From assembly GCA_027484605.1 (NCBI GenBank), contig JAIXSR010000153.1:35698-99697 (forward strand): 64,000 nucleotides of DNA, written 5' to 3'. The notes under the pieces are model-generated. The model searched no databases. It was not told where the DNA came from and was given only the letters and a program-made list of their open reading frames with translations. The DNA is from Hyphomicrobiales bacterium. Lineage in GTDB: Bacteria > Pseudomonadota > Alphaproteobacteria > Rhizobiales > Beijerinckiaceae. A program made the translations under genes and the position numbers. Numbering within the stretch: position 1 is the first letter of the stretch; each line of letters opens with the position of its first letter. Shown here in pieces: positions 1-8,507 of the stretch.

Positions 1-83
1 CGGCCTGTTTTGCCAGCGAGGATTACCGCGAGGGCCAGCAGGCCTTCCTGGAAAAACGTCGTCCGGAGTTCCGGGGGCGGTAG
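1..83 (+). CDS. Enoyl-CoA hydratase/isomerase family protein, C-terminal end only
   Basis: The frame starting at base 3 reads to a TAG stop at 81-83 and encodes a tail beginning ACFASEDYREGQQAFLEKR. A 'S-x-D-x-x-E-G-x-x-A-F-x-E-K-R-x-P-x-F-x-G' ending is the standard C-terminus of crotonase-fold enoyl-CoA hydratases. Only 26 residues are present, so the catalytic glutamates cannot be checked. The gene reads in the same direction as the transporter operon that starts 66 bases later and may belong to the same acyl-CoA pathway as the SDR and MaoC genes further on; that link is inference. Confidence 0.75.
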   Translation, partial: ACFASEDYREGQQAFLEKRRPEFRGR

Positions 84-149
84 CTAGACAGTGACTTTTG
101 CAGCGAAACGCGCCGGCATGGACATGCCCTGCGCAAGAAGGAGAGGGAC

Positions 150-1136
150 ATGAAGCGTCGTGACTTTATCGGAACCATCGCCGCCCTGCCATTGGCCGGA
201 TTCGCACTGACGAGCGAGGCCAGCGCGCAGGCCGCCCCGCTCAACCCGCCGGTCACCCTGACGGTGGGCTACCAGAAGGTCGGGCATCTCGCCCCGATGA
301 TCCTGATCGCCGACACGCTGAAGGCGCAGGGCGTCGAGATCAAGCTCGTGGAATTCGCCCGCTACGCCGATGCCCGGACGGCGCTGCTTGCGGGCTCGCT
401 GGACGTCGCGTCGGTCGGCCCGGCGGATCTCGCCATCTCGCTGGCCAATGGCTCGACCAGCATGGTCGGGATCATGGGCGTCGGCTCATCGCCGAAATAT
501 GTCATTGCCGGCAAGGACAAGAAGTTCGACAGCTGGGACGACATCAAGGGCAAGAAGATCGCCATCGCGCCGGGCTCCGCCGTCTGGTTCCAGTTCGCGG
601 CCACGCTGGTCGAGAAGGGGATTCCCTATTCCTCGTTCAATGCCGTCAATATTCAGGGCGGCGGAGCGAATTTCAACACGGCGCTCGAGAAGGGCGAAGT
701 GGATGCCATCGTCACCTGGGAACCGTTTGAATCGATCCCCGTCATGAAGGGCTATGGCAAATTCGCCAAGAACCTCGACTATTCGGTCTCGAAATCCGTG
801 GGCGCCGAACTGGGCATGCTGGCGGCGAACAAGGCGGCAGCCACGGCGAAGCGGCCAGCGGTCGAGCGCTTCGTCTCGGCCTATGTCGCCAAGATGAAGG
901 AACTCGAAGGCTCCCGCGAGGCTTTCGGCAAGGCGATTGCCACCCTGACCGGCCTTGATGCCGAGGTCTCGATGAAGATCGCCGAGGTGATCCAGCTCGG
1001 CCCGGTCATCACGCCGGACCAGATCAAGCGCCAGGCCAAGGCCTTTGCCGAACTCAACGTCATTCCGAAGGACGTCTCGGGTGAGATCGAGACCTATTGG
1101 GATGGCTCCTATCTCGCTGCGGCGATGAAGAAATAA
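150..1136 (+). CDS. ABC transporter substrate-binding protein, NitT/TauT (SsuA/NMT1) family
   Basis: This is a 328-residue periplasmic solute receptor. The N-terminus MKRRDFIGTIAALPLAGFAL is a twin-arginine-like signal followed by an AQA cleavage site near residue 28. The body has the SsuA/NMT1 fold signatures: a 'VGYQKVGHLAPMILI' first strand, 'LLAGSLDVASVGPADLAISLA' and the hinge 'VDAIVTWEPFESI'. The family binds aliphatic sulfonates, taurine, nitrate or small aromatic acids; the ligand here is unknown. A strong ribosome site (AAGGAG) precedes the ATG by about 7 bases. It heads an operon with its permease and ATPase, and a hairpin follows it. Confidence 0.9.
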   Translation: MKRRDFIGTIAALPLAGFALTSEASAQAAPLNPPVTLTVGYQKVGHLAPMILIADTLKAQGVEIKLVEFARYADARTALLAGSLDVASVGPADLAISLANGSTSMVGIMGVGSSPKYVIAGKDKKFDSWDDIKGKKIAIAPGSAVWFQFAATLVEKGIPYSSFNAVNIQGGGANFNTALEKGEVDAIVTWEPFESIPVMKGYGKFAKNLDYSVSKSVGAELGMLAANKAAATAKRPAVERFVSAYVAKMKELEGSREAFGKAIATLTGLDAEVSMKIAEVIQLGPVITPDQIKRQAKAFAELNVIPKDVSGEIETYWDGSYLAAAMKK

Positions 1137-1148
1137 GCACGGCCATTA

Positions 1149-1177
1149 GGACCCGGCCGGGTCAGCCGGCCGGGTCC
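1149..1177 (+). terminator. Intra-operon hairpin after the binding-protein gene
   Basis: A perfect 12-bp inverted repeat (1149-1160 against 1166-1177) with the 5-base loop GTCAG lies between the binding-protein stop and the permease ribosome site. No T-run follows. It is better explained as a partial terminator or an RNA-stabilising hairpin that raises binding-protein output over the permease than as an operon end. Similar hairpins follow two other binding-protein genes in this window. Confidence 0.6.
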
Positions 1178-1197
1178 AACCCTGGGGGAGCAATGTC

Positions 1198-2067
1198 ATG
1201 ACCGATGCGACAATCGGCAGCCGGACAAGACGGCCGGAGGTTTCGATCCTCGGTCAGATCGTGCGCTCCCGTCTCGGCAAGGCCATCCTGGCCCTGCTGC
1301 TGCCGCTGGGCGTGCTGGTGCTCTGGCAGGCCTCGGGCACGAACGGGGCCGTTGCCGGCGGGGCCTTGCCGACGCCAGACCGTGTCTGGAAGGCGTGGCT
1401 CGTCTGGGCCTTCGGCAAGCCCGGGCCGATGACGCTCTCGCCCTATGTCGGCAGCTGGGCCGATGCAATCTACTTCTCGGCCGGGCGTGTCGCCAAGGGG
1501 TTCGGCCTGGCCGTTCTCGTCGGCGTGCCGCTCGGCATCATGATCGGCTGGTCGCGCCTCGCCGCGTCGGTGGTCGATCCGACGATCCAGTGGCTGCGTC
1601 CGGTGCCGATCACGGCCTGGCTGCCCATTTCGATCGCGATCTTCGGCATTTCCGATTTCGGTGCCGTCTTTCTCATCACCATCGGTGCCTTCTACCCGAT
1701 CGTGATCAACACGACACAGGGCGCGCGCGACGTCGACAAGAACTGGATCCGCGCGGCGCTCATGATGGGTGCCAGCCAATGGGACGTCCTGCGCCGCGTG
1801 GTGCTGCCGGCGGCGTTGCCGTCCATCTTTACAGGCTTGCGGATCGGCCTCGGAATCGGCTGGACGGCCGTGATTGTCTCCGAGATGGTCGCCGTCAAAT
1901 CCGGCCTCGGCTATGTCCTCTGGGATGCCTACTATGTCGGCCGGATGGATATCGTGATCGCCGATATGGTCTCGATCGGGCTGTTCGGCTTCCTTTCCGA
2001 CTGGGCCATCGTCCGGCTGGAACATTGGGTGCTGAAATGGCGCCGCCTGCAGAACTTCAACCAATAG
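1198..2067 (+). CDS. ABC transporter permease, TauC/SsuC type
   Basis: A 289-residue inner-membrane permease. An N-terminal transmembrane segment (about residues 25-45) is followed by a periplasmic stretch and the BPD_transp_1 core. The cytoplasmic EAA-loop is visible in 'AALMMGASQWDVLRRVVLPAALPSIFTGLRIGLGIGWTAVIVSEM', split here around A-G-x-x-x-x-x-x-x-V-x-L-P-x-A. It should form a homodimer channel with the upstream binding protein and the ATPase that begins 7 bases after its stop. GGGGGAG about 8 bases before the ATG supports this start. Confidence 0.9.
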   Translation: MTDATIGSRTRRPEVSILGQIVRSRLGKAILALLLPLGVLVLWQASGTNGAVAGGALPTPDRVWKAWLVWAFGKPGPMTLSPYVGSWADAIYFSAGRVAKGFGLAVLVGVPLGIMIGWSRLAASVVDPTIQWLRPVPITAWLPISIAIFGISDFGAVFLITIGAFYPIVINTTQGARDVDKNWIRAALMMGASQWDVLRRVVLPAALPSIFTGLRIGLGIGWTAVIVSEMVAVKSGLGYVLWDAYYVGRMDIVIADMVSIGLFGFLSDWAIVRLEHWVLKWRRLQNFNQ

Positions 2068-2074
2068 GCGCAAC

Positions 2075-2833
2075 ATGGGCACGATTTCCCTTCGTTCGGT
2101 CTCGAAGGTCTATGGTGGCGCGCGCGAGGTCGTCGCGCTCGACCAGGTCGATTTCGACGTGGCCGAGGGCGAGTTCGTCGCGCTGCTTGGGCCGTCGGGC
2201 TGCGGCAAATCCACCCTGCTGAACCTCGTCGCCGGTTTCGAGACGCTGACCGACGGCACGCTGACCTTCGACAACGCGCCCGTCACCCGGCCGGGCCCGG
2301 ATCGCGGCGTCGTGTTCCAGGAAGCCTCGCTCCTGCCCTGGCTGTCGGTCTGGGAGAATGTCGTCTTCGGCCCGAAGGTCCAGAAGCTGGCCCGGTCCGA
2401 TTACGAGCCGCGTGCCCGCGAGATCCTCCGCGTGGTCGGCCTCGAGGCCTTCCATGAAGCCCTGCCGGTCCAGCTTTCGGGCGGCATGCGCCAGCGCGTC
2501 GGCATAGCCCGGGCGCTGGTCATGGAACCGCGCGCCCTGTTGATGGACGAGCCCTTCGGCGCGCTGGACGCCCAGACCCGCCTTTCGATGCAGGCACTCC
2601 TGCTCGATGTCTGGCAGACGCTGAAAACCACCGTCCTCTTCGTGACGCATGATATCGACGAGGCGATCCTCCTCGCGGACCGGATCTGCGTGATGACGGC
2701 GCGCCCCGGGCGGATCACCCGCACCATCCCGATCACCCTCAACCGTCCGCGCTCGATCGACGATCTCACCTCGGCCGAGTTCAACCGCTTCAAGGCCATG
2801 ATCATGGCCGAGATGCGCGGCGGCCACCATTGA
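2075..2833 (+). CDS. ABC transporter ATP-binding protein, TauB/SsuB type
   Basis: A 252-residue nucleotide-binding subunit. Walker A is GPSGCGKST (about residues 40-48), the Q-loop is FQEASLLPW, the signature is LSGGMRQR, and Walker B is ALLMDEPFGALD, followed by the switch histidine in 'FVTHDIDEAI'. All catalytic residues are intact and the length is typical for NitT/TauT ATPases. It should energise the permease encoded immediately upstream. Confidence 0.92.
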   Translation: MGTISLRSVSKVYGGAREVVALDQVDFDVAEGEFVALLGPSGCGKSTLLNLVAGFETLTDGTLTFDNAPVTRPGPDRGVVFQEASLLPWLSVWENVVFGPKVQKLARSDYEPRAREILRVVGLEAFHEALPVQLSGGMRQRVGIARALVMEPRALLMDEPFGALDAQTRLSMQALLLDVWQTLKTTVLFVTHDIDEAILLADRICVMTARPGRITRTIPITLNRPRSIDDLTSAEFNRFKAMIMAEMRGGHH

Positions 2834-2855
2834 ACCGAGCCTGAGGCAGCAATCC

Positions 2856-3734
2856 ATGGCCAATCCCCGAATTCCCTACCGGATGACCTCGTCGCGGCCG
2901 AAGCTGCCGCCGATGCATGGAAAGACCATCCTCGTGCATCTCGTGCTGAATGTGGAGCACTGGCAGTTCGACCACGCCATGCCGCGGACGATCATCACGC
3001 CGCCGCATGGCCGGGAGACCGTCCCGGATGTGCCGAATTTTTCATGGGCGGATTATGGCATGCGGGCCGGTATGCCGCGCATCCTCGATCTGTTCGCGGC
3101 GCGGGGGTTGCCCGCCTCGACCAGCTTCAATGCCGGCGTGATCGATGCCTATCCCGAGGCCGCCCGGGCCATGCGCGATGCAGGCTGGGAATTCATCGGT
3201 CATGGCATGCACCAGAAGGCGATGAACCATGTCGAGGGCGGCGAGGGTGCGCTGATCCGGGCCTGCCTCGACAAGATCGAGGGCTTCATCGGCCGGAAGG
3301 TCCGGGGCTGGCTCTCGCCGGGCCTGCGCGAGACGGTGGAGACGCCGGACCTGCTGAAGGCGGCCGGCCTCGACTATGTCTGCGATTGGGTGGTGGACGA
3401 TCTCCCCTCCTACATGACCACGAAGGCCGGTCCGCTCGTCGCGATGCCGTACAATGTCGAGATCAATGACTCGATCATCTACGCCATCGAGCGCCATGCC
3501 ACCGGGGAAATGGCGCGCCGGCTCGAATTCACCCTTCAGCAATTCGAGGCCGAGAGCGCGCAGAACCCGCGGGTTCTTGCCATCGGCCTCCACCCGCATC
3601 TGATCTCGGTTCCGCATCGCATGCACGAACTGGTGCATATGCTCGACCTGCTCCAGGCCTCGGACAGGGTGCTCTTCACAACCGGAAGCGCGATCTGCGA
3701 CTGGTTCACGCAACATCAGCAGCCGGGAGACTGA
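2856..3734 (+). CDS. Polysaccharide deacetylase family hydrolase, PuuE/HpPgdA-like
   Basis: A 292-residue NodB-fold protein of the PuuE (metal-independent allantoinase)/peptidoglycan-deacetylase-like subgroup. Visible family features are 'SWADYGMRAGMPRILDLF', 'STSFNAGVIDAYPEAARAM', the conserved 'EFIGHGMHQKAMNH' and the late 'AIGLHPHLISVPHR'. There is no signal peptide, which argues for a cytoplasmic hydrolase acting on a small molecule rather than a cell-wall enzyme. It sits 22 bases after a transporter ATPase and 2 bases before an SDR gene, so it probably acts on the imported compound. An amide- or ring-opening reaction is plausible but not shown. Confidence 0.8.
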   Translation: MANPRIPYRMTSSRPKLPPMHGKTILVHLVLNVEHWQFDHAMPRTIITPPHGRETVPDVPNFSWADYGMRAGMPRILDLFAARGLPASTSFNAGVIDAYPEAARAMRDAGWEFIGHGMHQKAMNHVEGGEGALIRACLDKIEGFIGRKVRGWLSPGLRETVETPDLLKAAGLDYVCDWVVDDLPSYMTTKAGPLVAMPYNVEINDSIIYAIERHATGEMARRLEFTLQQFEAESAQNPRVLAIGLHPHLISVPHRMHELVHMLDLLQASDRVLFTTGSAICDWFTQHQQPGD

Positions 3735-3736
3735 CC

Positions 3737-4501
3737 ATGGACCTCAGGATTGCAGGCAAGACGGTCCTCATCACCGGCGGCTCGAAGGGCATCGGCCTCG
3801 CCAGCGGCCGCGTCTTTCTCGAGGAAGGATGCAGGGTCATCCTGGTGGCGCGGGATGCGATCCGCCTGGCCGAAGCCGGCGCGAGCCTTGGCCCGAGCAA
3901 TGCCGTCACCCTCTGCCCGGCGGACATGTCCCGCCCGGAGGAGCGGGCGCGCGTTGCCGCCGAATTCCCCGATGTCGACATCCTGGTCAACAATGCCGGC
4001 GCGATCCCGGCCGGCGGCCTGCTTGACCTCACCATGGACACCTGGGAAGCGGCCTGGGCGCTGAAGGTGATGGGGTATATTCATCTCACGCAACTTTACC
4101 TCGCCGGCATGAAGGCGCGGAATTCCGGCGCCATCGTCAACATCATCGGCGCTGCCGGGCGCAGCCCTCGCTACAATTACGTCTGCGGCGCCACCGGCAA
4201 CGCGGCGCTGATGGCCTTCACGGGGGCTGTCGGCGGCAAGTCCAGCGAATGGGGGGTGCGGGTTTTCGGGATCAACCCCTCCCAGACCCGGACAGACCGC
4301 ATCATCGCCCTGTCGAAGACCAAGGCGCGCGACGCTTTCGGCGACGAGAGCCGCTGGGAGGAAATGCTGACAGGCCTGCCCTTCGACCGGCTGATCGAAC
4401 CGGAGGAGATTGCCCGCGCGGCCGCCTTCCTCGCTTCGCCCGCTTGCGGTTATGTCAGCGGCACGGTGCTGGACGTGGATGGCGGGCAAGCCTTCCGATG
4501 A
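3737..4501 (+). CDS. SDR family oxidoreductase without the YxxxK lysine
   Basis: A 254-residue Rossmann-fold protein. The cofactor motif TGGSKGIG is near residue 13 and NNAG near residue 85. The region that should hold the catalytic Ser-Tyr-Lys reads 'NIIGAAGRSPRYNYVCGATG', so no lysine stands four residues after either tyrosine. The C-terminal 'FLASPACGYVSGTVLDVDGG' is typical of SDRs. This matches a known SDR subgroup with a divergent active site, so the reaction may not be a classical alcohol oxidation. It overlaps the next gene by ATGA, implying translational coupling. Confidence 0.85.
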   Translation: MDLRIAGKTVLITGGSKGIGLASGRVFLEEGCRVILVARDAIRLAEAGASLGPSNAVTLCPADMSRPEERARVAAEFPDVDILVNNAGAIPAGGLLDLTMDTWEAAWALKVMGYIHLTQLYLAGMKARNSGAIVNIIGAAGRSPRYNYVCGATGNAALMAFTGAVGGKSSEWGVRVFGINPSQTRTDRIIALSKTKARDAFGDESRWEEMLTGLPFDRLIEPEEIARAAAFLASPACGYVSGTVLDVDGGQAFR

Positions 4502-5001
4502 GCGTACAGCCCGGCTGGAATGGCCGCTTCTTCGAGGATTTCGCCCCTGGTGACATCTACAAGCATCCATTGGGCCGAACGGTCACGGCAACCGACAATG
4601 CGTGGTTCACCCAGCTCACGCTGAATACCGCGCATCTGCATTTCGATGCGAACTATGCCAGCAAGACCAGCTTCGGCCGCCCGCTGGTCAATTCCTGCTT
4701 CACGCTCTCGCTGGTGACCGGACAATCGGTCACGGATGTCTCGCAGAATGTCTTCGCCAATCTCGGCTGGGACGAGGTCCGCCTGCCGCACCCGGTCTTC
4801 GAGGGCGATACGCTCTATGCAGAATCCGAGGTGCTCGAAGCGCGCGCCTCGGCTTCGCGCCCGGAAACCGGCATCGTGACGATCCGGACCATCGGCTACA
4901 ATCAGGACGGGGATATCGTCATCAGCTTCCGGCGGACATTGATGGTCTATCGCCGCGGCCATGGCCCGCTGGCGAGCTATCGTCCGGAACCGAAGCGCTG
5001 A
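4498..5001 (+). CDS. MaoC-like hot-dog dehydratase
   Basis: A 167-residue MaoC/(R)-hydratase-like protein. It opens with 'GRFFEDFAPGDIYKHPLGRTV' and contains the catalytic-region pattern 'HLHFDANYASKTSFGRPLVN', then 'DTLYAESEVLEARAS', as in mesaconyl-CoA hydratase-like enzymes. The ATG at 4498 overlaps the SDR stop (ATGA), which fixes this start rather than the longer open frame upstream. Such enzymes hydrate or dehydrate acyl-CoA thioesters. Its last 25 bases overlap the 3' end of the convergent gene on the minus strand. Confidence 0.85.
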   Translation: MSVQPGWNGRFFEDFAPGDIYKHPLGRTVTATDNAWFTQLTLNTAHLHFDANYASKTSFGRPLVNSCFTLSLVTGQSVTDVSQNVFANLGWDEVRLPHPVFEGDTLYAESEVLEARASASRPETGIVTIRTIGYNQDGDIVISFRRTLMVYRRGHGPLASYRPEPKR

Positions 5002-5708
5002 TCCTCCGCCCTCAGCGCGCCGGTCTGGGCGAGCACGGTCAACTGATGGGCATAGAGGCCGAGAACCGCAACGCCGCCAAGCCCGTGTCGTGCCAGCGCA
5101 TCGGGCGAAAGCCGGGCCTCCAGCAGGGCGCCAAAAGCAGCCTCGTCGGCCCAGCTCTCCACCACCAGCAAGACGGGCGGAACCGCATTGGCCGCACCGC
5201 GGGCGCGTTGCTCGGCATTGACATAGCCGCTGGCCGCGCGATCGGCGGCCAGCAGGCGGATCGCGGCAATCCCCGGGCTGGCGGCGAGTGCCGGCATGAC
5301 CGCATCCTGGAAGATTGCCAGATCGGTCGCTTCCTGCGCCTCGTCGATATCATAGCGCAGGGTGGCAACGAGCCCGCCTTGCGCAGAACCCCGTTCGGCT
5401 CCGTCATGCATCGCGACGACGCGGCAGAGCGAGCGGGCGACATGGCGGAAATGGCGCACGGCGGAAAGGGTCCGCGGCGTCGGGCTGTCGAGGCGCGCCT
5501 TGTAGTCCGGGCTGCGCACGACCTCGGGCGATTGTGTTTCATAGAGGTTGAAGAATTGCAGATCCGCGTTCCGCGCGATGAAGCGCCGCCCGCAGGTGAA
5601 GCCGGGGATCGAGACCCGCTCCGGCATGTGCTCCTCGCCATGCCAGGCATAGAACTCGGCCAGACCCTCGGCCGCGATGTCGTGCCAGATCGCGACGGCC
5701 CCGCTCAT
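4977..5708 (-). CDS. EthD-like (dimeric alpha/beta-barrel) protein of unknown function
   Basis: A 243-residue protein with no signal peptide. The N-terminal half has the pattern 'FYAWHGEEHMPERVSIPGF' followed by 'GRRFIARNADLQFFNLYE', seen in EthD/dimeric alpha-beta-barrel proteins often found in degradation operons. The second half looks like a repeat of the barrel domain ('PALAASPGIAAIRLLAADRA'). It is the last gene of the minus operon, with a 4-base overlap to the DapA-like gene, and its 3' end overlaps the convergent MaoC gene. The function is not known; a small-molecule monooxygenase or isomerase role is possible. Confidence 0.65.
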   Translation of the reverse strand: MSGAVAIWHDIAAEGLAEFYAWHGEEHMPERVSIPGFTCGRRFIARNADLQFFNLYETQSPEVVRSPDYKARLDSPTPRTLSAVRHFRHVARSLCRVVAMHDGAERGSAQGGLVATLRYDIDEAQEATDLAIFQDAVMPALAASPGIAAIRLLAADRAASGYVNAEQRARGAANAVPPVLLVVESWADEAAFGALLEARLSPDALARHGLGGVAVLGLYAHQLTVLAQTGALRAEDQRFGSGR

Positions 5709-6628
5709 GGCAGAAGCCCGTTCTCGATCATCAGCCGGCGGATCTCGGCCCGTTCCTCATCACGGATGCCAAGCTGGGGCTCGCGCACGGTGGCGTCCGG
5801 GAACAGCCCCTGCAGGCGCAGGACTTCCTTCATGCGCGGGCGGAAATCGCGGATCGGCGGCCGCCAGCAATAGCGGGCGATCGGACCCAGCCTTTTCCAG
5901 ATCGCGCGCGCCGCGACAATGTCGCCGCCCTGCACGCCGTCATTCATTGCGACCAGCTCGCGGGTGAAGCTGCCGGCAAAGCCGATCAGCGCGCCGTTGC
6001 AGCCCATCATCATCGCCTCGAAGATGAAGGTGTCGCTGCCGGTGAGAACGCCGATCGACCGGGGCAGGCCCGCAGCCACCTCGATGGTCGAGAGCGTCTG
6101 CGCCACGTCGAAAGAGGCCTCCTTGATCGCCACAACTTCCGGGATCTCGGCCACCTGGCGCAGGATATCCGGCGTATAGTCCGGCCCCCAGCCCTTGGGG
6201 AACTGGAAGCAGATGATCGGCAGCCGCGCCGCATCGGCAATGGCCTTGTGATAGCGATAGATCATCTCGCCGGGCACGGGTGCACCCGAAAAGGTCGGGA
6301 AGGGCGGGAAGACGGGAAATCCCTCGACGCCCATCCGTGCATAGCGCTCGGCCTTGGCGGCGGCCGCCAGGGTCGAACCGGCGACAATCCCCGACAGGAA
6401 CGGAACGCGCCCCTTCAGGACACCGAGACAGGTCCGGATCACCTGGTCCTGCTCGTCCTCCGTGAGGGCGATCACCTCCGAGGCATCCATGTTCATGGCA
6501 ATGCCGGCAGGGCTCTGGCCGGCGAGCCAATCCATATAGCGCTCGAGGCTGGACCAATCGATGCTGGCATCGGCATGCATCGGCAGGAAGGGAGCGGCAA
6601 TGACGCCGTGGCAGGGGCGGTTCAGCAT
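5705..6628 (-). CDS. DapA/N-acetylneuraminate lyase family aldolase or hydro-lyase
   Basis: A 307-residue TIM-barrel protein of the dihydrodipicolinate synthase family. The Schiff-base lysine is in 'VVAIKEASFD', and 'VLTGSDTFIFEAMMMGCNGALIG' matches the family's late glycine-rich segment. The usual tyrosine-containing 'YN-x-P' stretch reads 'ICFQFPKG', so the substrate differs from that of true DapA. In this position, after a transporter and cupin, it is likely a catabolic 2-oxo-acid aldolase or dehydratase. The start is at 6628, close behind the ATPase gene. Confidence 0.85.
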   Translation of the reverse strand: MLNRPCHGVIAAPFLPMHADASIDWSSLERYMDWLAGQSPAGIAMNMDASEVIALTEDEQDQVIRTCLGVLKGRVPFLSGIVAGSTLAAAAKAERYARMGVEGFPVFPPFPTFSGAPVPGEMIYRYHKAIADAARLPIICFQFPKGWGPDYTPDILRQVAEIPEVVAIKEASFDVAQTLSTIEVAAGLPRSIGVLTGSDTFIFEAMMMGCNGALIGFAGSFTRELVAMNDGVQGGDIVAARAIWKRLGPIARYCWRPPIRDFRPRMKEVLRLQGLFPDATVREPQLGIRDEERAEIRRLMIENGLLP

Positions 6629-6634
6629 GGAGCC

Positions 6635-7483
6635 TCAATATTGGATGACGCCGTGGCGCATGAAACATTCGGTGATTTCGTCGCAGTAATCCGCGAAGCG
6701 ACGGCTGGTGATGACATCCTTGTGGCGCGGACGCGGCAGGTCGATCTCGAGGATGCGCTCGATCCGGCCGGGGCGTGGCGTCATGACAATGACGCGGTCA
6801 GCCAGCGCAACGGCCTCCGAAATGCCATGCGTGATGAAGAACGTGGTCTGGCCGCGCTCCAGCCAGAGCTTCTCGAGATCGATCCGCATCTGTTCGCGCG
6901 TCAGCGCATCGAGTGCGCCGAAGGGCTCGTCCATCAACAGCAGCGGCGGTTCGTGGATCAGCGCCCGGACGATGGCGGTCCGCTGCCGCATGCCGCCCGA
7001 CAATTCGCGCGGCATGCGGTTTTCGAATTCGGCGAGGCCGACCTTGGCAAGCAAGGTCCTGGCCTTGTCCCGGTAGGCGGCGGGATTGCCGCCCCGCAGG
7101 TCGATCTGGACGAGCACATTGTCAAGGATGTTCCGCCAGTCGAGAAGGACCGGGCTCTGGAAGACAATGCCCAGATCCGTATGGGGTCCGGATACCCGCT
7201 TTCCCGCAATCCCGACCGTGCCTGAACTGGGCTCCAGCAATCCGGCGATGATCTTCAGCAGCGTCGATTTTCCGCAGCCGGAGGGACCGACCACCGCGAC
7301 GAATTCGCCGGGCTTCACGGAAAGATCGATGCGCTCCAGCGCCCGTGTCTCCAGATCGGCGCGGCGGAAGATCTGGGCAATGCCCGAGATCTCAACGGGC
7401 ACGCCAGTGCCTTGGCGGGGCGGGGGCTGCCCCGCCGCCTCGGGCAATGATGGGCTTTCGGACCTCACGGTGGCCGGCCTCAC
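6635..7483 (-). CDS. ABC transporter ATP-binding protein, NitT/TauT type
   Basis: An ATPase of about 282 residues. Walker A is GPSGCGKST, the signature is LSGGMRQR, Walker B is LLLMDEPFGALD and the switch segment is FFITHGISEA. I place the start at the GTG at 7483 because it forms a GTGA overlap with the stop of the upstream binding-protein gene; a longer frame to 7519 would overlap that gene by 40 bases. The segment before 'VPVEISGIAQIF' is low-complexity, so a still later start is possible. Confidence 0.88.
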   Translation of the reverse strand: MRPATVRSESPSLPEAAGQPPPRQGTGVPVEISGIAQIFRRADLETRALERIDLSVKPGEFVAVVGPSGCGKSTLLKIIAGLLEPSSGTVGIAGKRVSGPHTDLGIVFQSPVLLDWRNILDNVLVQIDLRGGNPAAYRDKARTLLAKVGLAEFENRMPRELSGGMRQRTAIVRALIHEPPLLLMDEPFGALDALTREQMRIDLEKLWLERGQTTFFITHGISEAVALADRVIVMTPRPGRIERILEIDLPRPRHKDVITSRRFADYCDEITECFMRHGVIQY

Positions 7484-8466
7484 TTCGGCAGGAATTCGTT
7501 CGTGTGGAATGCCGTCCATGTGAGGTTGGTCTCGAGGCCGCGATACTTCTTCAGAAGCTCGATCGTCTGCATCCAGTCCTTCTCGTGGCCGAACCCGATC
7601 TGGCCCTTCACATTGGGCGAGTCCATCAGTTCGAAATCGACGATCATCTGGTCCTTTGTCGACTGGCGGTTGAGGTCGGGCTTGACCTTCATCGCCACGT
7701 CTACCGCCGCATCCGGGTTCTTCTTCGCTTCTTCCCAGGCGCGCTTGGTTGCTTTCACGAAACGGCGCACGAGGTCCGGATTGTTCTTGATCGTGTTGTT
7801 GCCGGTGAAGATCGCCATGCCGACAATGTTGGCGCCGTGATCCGCGAAGCGCAGCGCATGCGGCTCTACGCCCCGGTACTTCAGCAGGAAATACTGGTCA
7901 TCGGCACCGCCCAGCAGGCCGTCGGCCCGCTTTTCCAGCACGGTCACGACCTTCGCTGCCGGATCGACCTGCACGAAATTGACCTTGCTGATATCGACCT
8001 TGTTATGCGCGGCGAGCGCTTCCAGCAGCCCGCGGATCGGATCTCCGGGCGAAACCGCAAGCGTCTTGCCCTCGATATCCTTCGGTGTCCGGATGCCGGC
8101 CGAGGCAGCCGAGACAACGGAGAATCCCGTCGAACTCAGGATGTTCATGACGGATTTGATCTCGCCGCCCTTCGAGATCAGGTTGATGATGCTGGAACTG
8201 TCCGCGAGGCCGAATGTATCGGTGCCCGCGCCGACAACCTGCACCGTATTGGCCGAGCCGCGACCCTCGTTGATCGTGAGGTTGATCCCTTCTTCCTTGT
8301 AGAAGCCCCGGTCGACCCCGTAATAGAACGGCACATGCAGCCCGCCGAGATACCAGTTGAGCCGCAGGGAGACATTGTCCTGCGCCTGCGCGGCCGCCCC
8401 GATCATCAGGGGCAATGCGGCGGCAAGCCCGAGTGCGGCCTTTCCGAGAATGCGTCTTGTGGTCAT
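7480..8466 (-). CDS. ABC transporter substrate-binding protein, NMT1/ThiY-like
   Basis: A 328-residue periplasmic receptor. A signal peptide (MTTRRILGKAALGLAAALPL to the AQA site) is followed by 'VSLRLNWYLGGLHVPFYYG', the hallmark opening of NMT1/THI5-like binding proteins. This family includes receptors for pyrimidine precursors, riboflavin and related small molecules. GGGAGGAAACC sits directly before the ATG. It lies between its permease and ATPase genes. It is the second such system in the first 10 kb and is distinct from the one at 150. Confidence 0.88.
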   Translation of the reverse strand: MTTRRILGKAALGLAAALPLMIGAAAQAQDNVSLRLNWYLGGLHVPFYYGVDRGFYKEEGINLTINEGRGSANTVQVVGAGTDTFGLADSSSIINLISKGGEIKSVMNILSSTGFSVVSAASAGIRTPKDIEGKTLAVSPGDPIRGLLEALAAHNKVDISKVNFVQVDPAAKVVTVLEKRADGLLGGADDQYFLLKYRGVEPHALRFADHGANIVGMAIFTGNNTIKNNPDLVRRFVKATKRAWEEAKKNPDAAVDVAMKVKPDLNRQSTKDQMIVDFELMDSPNVKGQIGFGHEKDWMQTIELLKKYRGLETNLTWTAFHTNEFLPK

Positions 8467-8507
8467 GGTTTCCTCCCGTTCTTTTGTGTTGTTTTGCTTC
8501 CTAGGCT

